This document shows positions 24,678 to 35,364 of a stretch of DNA of 64,000 nucleotides, one piece after another. Location of the stretch: the NCBI GenBank assembly GCA_964304625.1, contig OZ199839.1, positions 3,410,001 through 3,474,000 of the forward strand. The letters are read 5' to 3'. Position numbers and translations under genes: made by a program. How positions within the stretch are numbered: position 1 is the stretch's first letter; every line of letters starts with the position of its first letter. The notes under the pieces are model-generated. The model ran no database searches. It worked only from the letters and a program-made list of their open reading frames with translations, and was not told the origin of the DNA. Source of the DNA: Kudoa neothunni (lineage: Eukaryota > Cnidaria).

Positions 24678-26102
24678 ATGTTGTTGATCGTGAAATTCTT
24701 GGTAGTCTTTATAACAGTCGCTTCGGCTGGTACTACTGATTTATAGTGATTAAATTTTGTGTGTAATACTACAAAAGATAAACCATTGCCGACTTATGAA
24801 TTGGATCATGGTGCTCCACCAGAATGGATGAACCCTGGGGATGCCGCAAATGCAGCGATGCATAGGTGGTATATTGATAAAGTCACTGCGAAATGCATTC
24901 TCTTTTTATATTTGGGGTCACTTGGTAACTTTAACAATTTCCACAATGAAGAAACTTGCAATGATCATCGTATATAAAACTCAATTTACGATTATGTGAT
25001 TTAAGCACAAACAATTAGTTGTACACAAACCAGAAGAACAATTGGCAGCATGCCAAGATTCCGAAGATCCAGGAATGTGTGAACCAGCTACCACTGATGA
25101 TTATGAAGATAGATGGCGCTTTGATAGAGATACGAACGATTGTGTTATATTCAGATATTCCAAATGTGGCGGTAATGCTAACAACTTCTTGTCAAGAGAC
25201 GAGTGTTTGGATGCCTGTCAAAGTAACCATCCCAACACATCATCAAATACAACATGAAAAAATTCATATGAATATCATCAATTTTTTAGATAACAGATAT
25301 GGCGGTATTGTAGAAGTTCAAGGACAGTACAGAGAATATCCTAATGCGTTTGATTGCAAATTCAGACCTGACGTTGATACCGAAGATCCGGATATGGGGA
25401 TTGTTCCTCATGATACATTGCCCCAATGTGTTTATGCAGCAATAAAAAAGGGTGCATTTAGGGGATTTTTCAAAGATCTTCCATCTTGTGCCCATTATTG
25501 TTTAAGTATGTGGTTCATTAAAAGCGATCTTTTCACTTCAGTTAGAACACAAACTGGCGCAAGGTTGTCAAGAAAATCTACCATTTCAAACAGTAATAGA
25601 ATTATCGAATAGACCTTTCATTCAAAATAACCTAATGGAAACTTACTTTGCTTATCGGCCTACTACAAAATTATGTATGCCCTATGAGTCAAAAGGAATT
25701 GATGACGTTAGACTCGATTCTGGACAAATAAATGCCTTCACTTCACCTGAACTGTGTGCAAGCTTCTGTCCTGCAAGTAATAGTTTCTAACCTAAAATCA
25801 GTGATCTAGTGTCAAATCAACTATTATTTGGTATTTACTTAGTAAATCAAATTGGTCCGTTGAAGGCTGTCGAAGCCTGCACGTTACCTGCTGAGGGAGT
25901 TTGTGTTAGCGATCCCCGACAAATATGCCAATACAGTTTACCTAGGTTTTATTACGCACCTGAAGAAACTGATTCAAATACCGGTCAAAAAGGTGTATGC
26001 AAAGAATTCAACTTCAATGGAGTCGACCTTAACCTGAATAACTTCAGAACAAAGGCAGAATGTGAAGCTATTTGCAAGACTCCACTGTTGAGTGGCGGCT
26101 AA
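24678..26102 (+). CDS. Secreted multi-Kunitz protein
   Basis: Six exons (24678-24729, 24778-24969, 25019-25222, 25290-25505, 25546-25776, 25843-26102) give 384 residues. Introns are 40-67 nt and all five are phase 1. Exon 1 encodes the signal peptide (MLLIVKFLVVFITVASA) and each later exon about one Kunitz (BPTI) domain. Such domains usually inhibit serine proteases extracellularly. Only the second domain keeps all six cysteines (C..DPGMCEP, NDC, SKCGGNANNF, DEC, DAC); its P1 residue after the second Cys is Glu, so trypsin inhibition is unlikely. The first keeps only the third and fifth cysteines. Domains three and four keep the 1-6 and 3-5 pairs but lack the 2-4 pair. The fifth has an extra Cys in place of the fourth. 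The gene looks intact; target proteases are unknown. Confidence 0.87.
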
Positions 26103-27743
26103 TACAGAGGTTAGATTTCAAAGATTGGTCTCCCCATTATACACTATCTAATGAAGCATTAATGGAACTATATTTAAGTAAATATTCAGTTGATATTGTT
26201 GTTACTATTAATTATTTTAGCTAAAATTCTAATTTATCCTCAATTCGATATTCGTTAAAACCATATTTTACAGTTTATAAAAATCGCTTTTTTATGTGCG
26301 CAAATCTTATTTACACACTAAGCAAGAATTATGATTTTTTATTTAAATAGTTCATTTATTATTGTTTGGAGTTTATTTTCTTCGTCACAACTCAAATTAA
26401 ATGAATACGTATGGAACTTGATTAGAAAGTCTTATGAAATATCAGAGTTTTATGTAATTATTATAGATAACTCTGTGCGCAAATATTGCAAAGTATAATG
26501 CTTTTCTACGAAAATATATCATCCATACACATTCTTTTTCGATGAGGCGTACAAATATTCTTGCAACTTATTGCTCAGTCAGTTTCTCCTTTTGAGGGCA
26601 TTTTTTTAGATAGCATATTATTCGACGTATATTATTTAAATTTGTCTCTATTTTTTTCAATGTGTTGCTATTGAAGCTTATTGAAAAGTGAACAAATCTC
26701 AGAAACGTTTTGCAAGATATCATGTAAAAAATGTTCTTTATCCAGCGGTAGGTTATTGATAAATTAGCGTTTACCTTCATTACATTAAATGAGTGTTGAA
26801 TCACTGATATTATTATTAAATAACTCACTATCTTCACTGATTATCGATCAAAAGCTAGACTATGGAAATAAACCACTATTAACCTGAATGAGTGTTTTTA
26901 TAATTAATGTGAATAAAAACGAAGACTTTTGTATTGGATTTATTGATACTATGCAAATGAAATTCTTCACTCATTTCTAGGAATCTTTCGGAGGTATTAC
27001 TGAGACGCAAACTACGATAATAGAACTAATGCAACTAAATAATATCGAAATCGCCATATTATATGAATAAATATTATAGAAACATCAATTTTATACACAG
27101 GAATTCAATTAGATTTCGGTCTTTCACATTCAATATGCCTCTCGATTACGAAAGCATCATTGGTATTTCTCCATGCATACGTTTTTTGCAACAAATAAAT
27201 TGGTTGTATGTGCGTTTTTGATAATAGATTGGTTTGCGTGCGTTTAAAAAACAATTTTTATTTAATTTGAAGAAAAAGAGTTTATATGTCAATATTTTAA
27301 AATTACGTTTTTATTAATCTTATACATGTTTAATAACTAAATATTTAATTGTTACATCCATTTGATTGATCATCATTTAGGTTTCCTTCGAAAAAATGTA
27401 ATTTTAATTCAATAAAAATATTGTTTACCAAAGAAAATTATTTTTGATGCATTAATCAAATAATATCTTTAATAGGATATGAAGAATAACTCAGATGGCC
27501 ATTAATTAAAAGATATATACAAATTATTAGTAAAATAATGCCATCGATCTCCGTTTGAATAACATTCTCAATCGAATTCAATTGAGAAATAATTATAAAA
27601 ATATCCCTAATAAAAAGACACAAACTATCCTGTAAGTGTTGATATAATGGGCATATGAATAGGATATATGCATCAAAGTCAGTGTTGTCCATCCAAATCG
27701 GACATCGGCCAATCAAAATTCTTTGAAAAAACACAAACTAATG

Positions 27744-27749
<6 letters not shown>
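26103..27749. other. AT-rich intergenic stretch
   Basis: Downstream of the Kunitz gene I see only AT-rich sequence without coding texture. The open frames at 26568-26837 and 27456-27734 (minus) are low-complexity and not supported. Confidence 0.4.

Positions 27750-27779
<30 letters not shown>
27750..27779. repeat. (TA)n microsatellite
   Basis: An almost uninterrupted run of alternating A and T, about 30 bases. Confidence 0.9.
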
Positions 27780-27781
<2 letters not shown>

Positions 27782-27817
27782 GTAAATATAATATAATTCA
27801 GAAATTTAAAAGTTATG

Positions 27818-28840
27818 TCACCACTCGGCCCAAGTGTGGAATAATTCCCTCATTCGAATAAGATCATCTAATGTATAGCACAACATTGTTTTTCTTCTGA
27901 TGGTTTCGCTAATTCCAACAAAAGAAAATGCTCTTTCTGGAAAGGAGTTAATTAGAGTTAGCTAAATAAAAGCTTTACTATATTCTCCAACGAAATTAAA
28001 ATTATCTTACTAATAAACAACGCTCAAAACTGGGATTATTGATAATTAAATCCATCAATCTTTGTTTTTGAGTCTGCTCAATTCCTTTTATTTCAAGTAA
28101 TCGTATTACAGCTTCTCATTCGATGTTCGAATAGAACACAAAACAATATCTAGACGTGGTTTAATTTTTATGAGTATTCATATACTAAACTTAAGAAAAA
28201 TTAGTCCAATAAATAATGTTTAGATGAATTTTAATTTATTTAGATATTAACTGGAATAAAATTTTTTGAATTTTGATTAACAAACATTTTTAATGCTAGC
28301 TTAACTTTGGACATCAACAACATCAGGGATTTTTTCTATAATCTAAACATTCAGAATTGCAACACACACAACTCGCTTCACCATAATTCCAAAATGGTTC
28401 GTGGGAATAATTAAGCTGTGTATCATTGCTAATAAGGATGAAAGATATCCAGAATTTTGGTCTCGACTGGAGCATAACATTTTAAAATGTGTTTATTTGC
28501 ATAAATTTTTGGCATATTCTTTTTAGCCTCAATTTTTGTATTTCGTGGGGTTTATAAATTAGTTATTGAAACGTATAATTGTAACTTTCCTTTAGTGAAC
28601 TTCTACTGCAGATATTTTAACTTGAAATACAGCATTAACCCAAGTATATAATCATCTAATCTAAGATTTTTCGTAATGAAATCAACAATCAACAGTCATT
28701 ATATTTCCATTTTTTGTGAACTTCCGATGACTTCTTTTTCAAACATTGTTTTGCGATTATTAAATCTTTTGAGCTCGTTGGTTCAAAATCAAACACAGCT
28801 GGTAACGTTGATCGGATCGGGCTATATTACAGTAGACGTG
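27818..28840 (-). CDS. Unidentified minus-strand coding blocks (gene or decayed hAT-like relic)
   Basis: Two exons at the 3' end are convincing: about 28113-28011 (AVIRLLEIKGIEQTQKQRLM, then DLIINNPSFERCLL) and 27961-27818 (NSFPERAFSFVGISETIRRK, then LCYTLDDLIRMRELFHTWAE). They are joined by a 49-nt phase-0 intron. Further up, less certain blocks read HILKCYAPVETKILDIFHPY (28495-28430), LRLDDYILGLMLYFK (about 28665-28620) and FDFEPTSSKDLIIAKQCLKK (28795-28730). The stretch ERAFSFVG.....RRK with a following LDDL..MR faintly resembles the hAT dimerisation motif, so this may be a relic rather than a host gene. I cannot name the product, and the upstream splicing is not solved. Confidence 0.35.
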
Positions 28841-29079
28841 TAATCTTCGAACGAAATTTTTTTCACTATCGGGGAAAATCGGACATATTTTTAATTTGCA
28901 AATATATTCATTATGTATTCTGGGAGGGTACTCAATTCCTTGTTTAATGTTTTATTTTAACCAGTTAGTCAGATATATAGTCGCCCAGGTTCTAGGATAT
29001 TTTATTAATGGAATTCTGGTACTTTCGCTTGAATGTTACTTAAGTATATTCAATACGAATTGTATAACTTATTGCTAGA

Positions 29080-29840
29080 GAAACTTACCATGCTTAATGG
29101 ACAAAAGTTCCATGGATTAATCTCAAATGTTTAAAATTGTTGTAACCACGCCAATCGTCCGTCCTTAAGGTCGAGCCCAACTTGACGTTATCTAAAATAA
29201 TATGTTCGAGAACTTATCTATGACAAATATTTTCAATTTTTAAGAATCGTCTCCTTCTTCATCGATTCCGCCTATTATTCAATATTAATGACCCATAAAA
29301 AGCTTTCCTATATCGTATTTTCTTGTTGAGAAGGTGGTCTCATTAATTTGGACGATTATTTCTTCTTCCCCAATTTCATTGGGTTCTTCGTCTAATTTTA
29401 AAATCATTATGTTCCCAAAAATGGGCTTTTATTCTAATACTGTTGAATGTGTTAATATATATCCAAATGCTGATGCAAAGCTTCATAAGTCATATTTGGA
29501 TGATAGTCTCAATCGCACTAAAAATTGTCCACAAAGAAAGCCACTACATTTCAAATATTGTCCTATTTTAAATGAAAAATCTTTTCCTGCAAACAATGCA
29601 CTTAAATAGGTTCTCGTCGTTTACATTCTTCCTAATCTTCATATACATATTTTCACCATACACATATGTATAGAAGTAATGCAAAAATCCCACATTTAGG
29701 AAAAGTTGTATAATATATTCAAGGTAAAATCGACAATAACCAGAATCAAACGTTGAAATGGTTTCAGTATCCGCAAATGTGAATATTTTTGCAAAAATAC
29801 GTATAATACGAACTTTACTGAATACTCTCGACAATCGACG
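29080..29840 (-). pseudogene. ISXO2/Merlin-type transposase relic
   Basis: Minus-strand frames give a Cys pair near the N-terminus (LFKCIVCRKRFF), then GEEEIIVQINETTFSTRKYD (family pattern: IDE..F..RKY, with the acidic catalytic residue read here as Asn-Glu), GIDEEGDDS, and LGSTLRTDDWRGYNNFKHL (PGTTI.TD.W..Y). Several stops break the reading. It belongs to the same broad superfamily as the element at 4.6-8.4 kb but is a separate, more decayed copy. No terminal repeats were found. Confidence 0.6.
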
Positions 29841-31159
29841 AAGATTACATGTATACTTTAATTTAGCCGAAAATACAAGATTTCACCGGGTATTATGGTC
29901 GACATCGGGCCAAGTTTACTCCAGTATATAATTAATACCAATATTACTCCTTGTGCACTCTTTAAGATTTCTCTATTTTTGATAAATTTTCCCAAATCTG
30001 TTTACAGTATACAATAATAAAATTTGGGGTAAAATAATTAAAGTAATGGTATGAAATTTTTTTATCTTTGGAAGTCTTTTGAGCGTTTATTTGACTCCAA
30101 GTTTTTATTTTACGATTTTAACGTGAAAATGTGTCAAAAGTGAAGTGGAAATATTTTTCTTTAATTGTATCGACTCCATTTTTTATAAAATAATGATTAA
30201 TATACAATATACCATTTAATCCACGTTAACATCCTAATAATGATTTCAGATCCTGTTCGCAAATTATCGTAGGGATAAGTGATATTTTTCTTGAATTGTT
30301 TTGGTTGTTAAGTGGTAAATTATATATTTCCCACGGAAAAAAACAATTATTATAATTTTTTAAAAATTAGGTCAGGATTATCTAACTATTTGAACAAATC
30401 TTACATTTTTTCATTAAATCTTTCCATCCTTCTGACAAACGGTACAGTTCAGATAATGGCTCTTCACGATCCTTGTGCATGACCATTAGAATGGGGGTAC
30501 CCAAATATCCGTTCAAATCAGTAGAATTCATATTTATACCATTGTTCTTTAAATAATTTTTCCTCAAAAAATTAGTGTATTCGATTACTTTTTACTGATA
30601 ATTCCAGAAAAAAATATAAAAAAAGTCTAAATATTATGAATCCATTGATATCAATGAGTGGTAGGACCAGAAGATAGGCTCAGAATTTTTTCAGTCAAAA
30701 TTTGTTTGTTTGAGATATTTGGGATCCCAAGCAATTCTAGATTTGCTGGCATTCGAATTTCCAATTACTCTTATATCCACTGGTTTGCCTGAATCCTCCG
30801 ATGATTCCAAAAATCAGTCGTAGGGCACGCCGCATGATTATTCTAGTCAATCAATGAATTTGCTATACTCACTCATTGATAGTTGTTGAATTAGATTTGA
30901 ATATGGGATTACCTTTTGTTCAAATTCAGGAAAAAACAGAAAAAGTATGTCCTTCATGAAAATAAATAATAATTTGTTGCTTCACTTATTCATTAAATTT
31001 TTGTTTACAAATAATTAAAATAAGGAGATTTTTCCCAGAAAAACCAAATCTTGATATTTTAAACAAAAAATAAGTTACTAAACAATGGTTTATATTTTAC
31101 GACCACTTGCTAAAAGCTTACGAATAAATACGTAAAAGATTTAGTAGGATTATTTGATA
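29841..31159 (-). other. Stretch with an unassigned coding-like block
   Basis: Minus-strand frame 30567-30382 reads STDLNGYLGTPILMVMHKD then EPLSELYRLSEGWKDLMKKC. Above it, near 30830-30700, another reads SSEDSGKPVDIRVIGNSNAS. The texture is protein-like but stops intervene and I recognise no family. These blocks may belong to the decayed transposon next to them. Confidence 0.3.
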
Positions 31160-31161
31160 TA

Positions 31162-32308
31162 CAGTCGGTGACCACTAATCCGTAAAAGCTTCGCGCGCTT
31201 GCGCGATAAACAAACCAATGAAAAATTTATATTTTTTATCTAATTTTTAAGACTTTCTAAAATAATCTGTTGTTTTAGAATGTATTTGAGTTTTTCAATC
31301 TACTCATACATATATGACTCTAGTTTAAACAATTCATCACCTACAGAGTAACCAGAACCTTTGAAAAATATTTCCAAATTTTCGAAGAACATTAGAGCAT
31401 CTTTAGAAGAGAATTTAAGATTATTAATTTGGAAATATTGCATCATTTAGTTCAAACCGAAAAAAATAATAAAGCATACCTTTGGCGCGAAAAAAATAAT
31501 TGCTATAATTGAAATAATATTATAAGGAATATTTGGGTTTCATCTAATGTAGGTAAAACAATTTATTTGAGATAAAAATAACCATATTTTGTAACCACTT
31601 ACGAGGCGTTAAATGATAGAACTGCGCGGTCTCATCGACATTATATATTTTATCCTCCTTATAATTTTCAAGAATTTTAAGAAGTTGAGTGTTCCAATCT
31701 GTAATAATTTCTATAGGTACCGTGCTAGCCTAACTTCATCACGAAAGCTTATATTTTTTAAGATGAACCTATTTTTAAAGCCACGAAACCATCCATAACT
31801 AACATTTTTTAAATCGTCATCAGAAGCACCTATCCCATTTCTTTTGTTAAATATTTCGATAGACTTTAATTCGATACTTTTTGACCTCATCCAAACGTAC
31901 CACTCATACTCATGTTGATTAGCGTCTTCATATTTTCCTTTTCGCATTGATCTTCGTTTAGCTAAAAGCAATTGACTTTCAAATGCATGTTTAATTTGAG
32001 CCCTTTTTTCTAAAATGATATTTAAAGTTTAAATATAATATATTTTGAAATGTTTAATAATTCCCGCCTTTCTATTTAAGGGCGTAAAACTATCATAATA
32101 TTTAATTATATCATATTTCTCTTGAAACTTTATGAATATCTGAATTCTTTTTTCGGGCATTTAGAGATAATTACGAATTATCGGTTATTTCACAAAATAA
32201 AAAAATAACTCTTATATTTAATTAAGAACTCATAATAAATGTTATTTGATTAATTTAACTGGTTGGATAAAGTTTTAAGGAAAGTTACGAGTTAACGGTC
32301 ATCTACTG
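31162..32308 (-). mobile_element. Tigger/pogo element, internally deleted
   Basis: The left end CAGTCGGTGACCACTAATCC and the reverse complement of the right end (CAGTAGATGACCGTTAACTC) form inverted repeats flanked by TA (31160-31161, 32309-32310). Minus-strand frames hold a CENP-B-type DNA-binding domain (MRKGKYEDANQHEYEWYVWM, later SYGWFRGFKNRF). They also hold the start of the DDE domain (DKIYNVDETAQFYHLTPR) and, after a gap, a C-terminal helical part (FFENLEIFFKGSGYSVGDEL). Most of the catalytic core is missing. Confidence 0.8.
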
Positions 32309-32310
32309 TA

Positions 32311-33531
32311 TTTCATGGTTTTTACTGAAAATTTAGTCAATAGATGAAGAAAATATTAGTCAATTGAATTGGTCCAAATTTTCGTAATTAACTTACCAAG
32401 TAATAATCAGAGATCAAATTGACCCGAAAAGACCTCCGAGGATGGTTTTTTATCGACTTTAGAAGATTAAAGTCGATTTGGGGTGTAATATACTCCAAGT
32501 GTTTTAGAGGATAAAACATGTATATTAAGAATAGATTAAAAAATTTGTAAGTATCGATTTTGGAGAAAAGACGTTTTTGGAAGATTAATATTTATCCAAC
32601 AAGAATCTTTGCGGGAAATATTTTCAAGATGCGGCCCTTAAATTATCTACTCTGAAAATTAGTACAACAAGAGATCTGTTGGTTAGAATCGGGAGGAAAT
32701 GATCTCATGCTACCCCAAAATTATCTCATTAAGTTGAAAACTTCATTTATTTAGCTTTCAAAATAATCTCTCCAAAATGGTTCTAATTGTTTATTGTGCC
32801 CATCACAGTCGTTAAAAGTGATATTTAAAAAAAAAGATTCATTTAACTTCTCCTCTGAGCTAATCAAGAGTCTTACATTTCTTTATTTGTTGGTCGTATT
32901 CTTCTATGATGAAATTTTCCAAATCCGTGCGTAGTTGGGCAATTCAAGCTAGTCTAAAATAAACTGCACGATAAACAAGAAATTTTTTTAATCATTACGG
33001 AGCCAAGTACAAACACACTAAGCGAAAAAGGATACAATTATAGTATTAAAAACTTTTACAACATATGCCGAATCATAATTTAAAGCTATAACTGATTTAT
33101 TTTTAGATTATTTGAATAATGTAATTTTATATTATTACAATCTTTTTTGAATATTTTGGATGCACGAATCTCGGGATGTTAGATGGAAATACAAAAAACC
33201 GTATTGGCTTGCGAGCTTAAAAGTTTAGAATGAATCATAAAATATTATTAATCTATTTTTAAATTTTTTTTGAATAATAATACCGAAAAAATACTTACGA
33301 TGTTAGCGCAAGCGCAAAATTTTAAATTTTATGTGATTATGGAGGGTGTCATATAATCGGCCATACATAACTCTTAACAACCAATGTACATTATCTTCTT
33401 TGTTTCATAACTTAAATACGTATATGGTCGAGTTAATGATGATAAGGAATGTATATGACTATTTTTTGTGCTTAAATTTAAAATTCACATCGCGTCGGTA
33501 ATCTACGGGTTCCGAACCTTTTTGCAACCAG
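32311..33531. other. AT-rich intergenic stretch
   Basis: No frame, splice pattern or inverted repeat that I can support. Confidence 0.4.
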
Positions 33532-33813
33532 ATGTCGTTATCTGTTAACAGTCAGTCACATAAAATATTTTTCATAAAATATTCGTTTTTATATTTAGGG
33601 GCCATCCGAAATCTACAAATCGGTGCTTACGGATTTTTGATTAGTTATGCCTTTATGATTGTGTTACCATCATTCCACGGCTTGAATGACTACAAAAAAT
33701 ACAGCGTGTACACCGAATATCATCTTTACAGTCCATTCGACTGTTTTAGACACACTTTTTTCAATACTGATGAACCAAGATTTCCGGATGAATATTTTTT
33801 CGGGCTGCTATAA
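33532..33813 (+). CDS. Small membrane-type protein or last exon, unidentified
   Basis: An open frame of 93 codons with higher GC and better codon texture than its surroundings. It holds a likely membrane segment (GAYGFLISYAFMIVLPSF) and an aromatic, charged tail (SVYTEYHLYSPFDCFRHTFF, then DEPRFPDEYFFG). A TTTATATTTAG before GGGCC at 33600 could be a splice acceptor; with donor GTCAGT at 33551 the start would become MSLSVNRAIRNLQ. Size and shape would fit a small mitochondrial inner-membrane subunit, but I have no specific match. Confidence 0.4.
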   Translation: MSLSVNSQSHKIFFIKYSFLYLGAIRNLQIGAYGFLISYAFMIVLPSFHGLNDYKKYSVYTEYHLYSPFDCFRHTFFNTDEPRFPDEYFFGLL

Positions 33814-35364
33814 GCTGGCCCTGTATTTGATTGTGCATTATTCAATAATATGTTTATTTTAAATGGTTGATTTTTTGGGACGTTCTTTTTTGATTAATCA
33901 ATAAATATTTATTAATATAACATGGTTGAGAGAGTTCTACAATTAATCGCCACATACGTGCAATATAAATTGAGGCCTAAGTACTTTTTTGTTCAACCAG
34001 TTTATTTTTTACGCTTGTAAATAAATAAATTCTTTAATTTTAAGTTATTTTTATATTCTCTTTAATTATATGTATTTTTTATAATAAAATAATTGGTTTT
34101 ATCCCAAAACTCCTCCGGATGTGGATTTTTATTCACGTCTATTTTCGCCATTTCTATATAACATAATGACTGTTTTATGGCGCTACAATAGCATTGTTTA
34201 ATGTGTTGATAATGTTGACATATTTTTGATTGTATTCGCATTGATTATTAGTGCCTTTCAAATAAGAAAGTTAATGTCAATAAATTTTTTTATAAACGAC
34301 TATGTTTGGTTAATCTTTAAACGAAAGCATTTAGTGCATGTAAAACTTATAAAATAAATGATAAAATATTAATTTAATATATATTATGGGGAATTGATTA
34401 TTTAACATAAACAAATAATATTTTGAATAAATTGATAAGAAAAATATTATTAGCAATAAAGTAATTTTTAATTTAAAAAAGATGAGTAAAATTAATTTAA
34501 TAATAAAATGCAATTAAATTATTATTAGGAAAGGATGGAACGAGTAAAAATTACATTTTTTTATAATTAAACAATGTGAGTTATTATATTTATTTTTTTT
34601 TGAGATAATTTATCGAAGAAATAAATTTAACAGATATTTATGCATTGTTTTTTTTTGATACTAATTTTAAGGAATAAAAGAAAGGAAAACATGGTAATTA
34701 ATAAGGATACCGTTTATAAAATTATATATATATTTTAATTAATTTTTATAATATATTGTTAAAATTGAAATATAGCCACGCTTAACTATTATAAAAATCT
34801 CTTTAATCATTTCTCACTGAATGTTACGCACTAATGCTAGATTAATAAAGCAACTAACAAAATATGTCATGCTATGCTTTAGTGTTATTATTTGTATACA
34901 TTTATTCACATTATCAATTTATACCGAGTAATAGAACACGATTAATTAAGTTTTATTTTAAATAAATACTCGCGTAGACCAAAAAAAAACTTTTTAATTA
35001 ATACGACATTTGTCTTTAATCGTAGAAAACTTGGACCGAATTACATTCGTGATTACATATTACTGGCTTAATTTAATCAGTCAGCAAAATGCATGAACGT
35101 TACCTAATTTTAGGACCTGAATCTCGTTTTATCTGTAACACGAATAGACTATAATACATATCGAAATTAAGAAATCATTCAAATATCTGTGAGAATTAAT
35201 TGATTTACCGCTAAACTGAACATATATTTGCGCCAAGCAATGATACTCGCCATTAATTCCTACTTCTTTAGACACTCGTTTCACATACACATTCATAGAT
35301 TAGCTGTCCTAAGTTGGGTGTTATCAATTCGATAGCCTGTAGTTATTTGTCGTTGATTAGGTTG
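33814..35364. other. Very AT-rich intergenic stretch
   Basis: Long runs of A and T with no coding texture. The minus frame 34513-34331 is low-complexity Ile/Leu/Phe and rejected. Confidence 0.4.

Noticed and set aside
29334-29609. Plus-strand 91-residue frame
   Set aside because: Antisense of the ISXO2-type transposase, which matches its family on the minus strand.
34331-34513. Minus-strand 60-residue hydrophobic frame
   Set aside because: Product of AT-rich sequence (Ile, Leu, Phe, Tyr only); no supporting signal.
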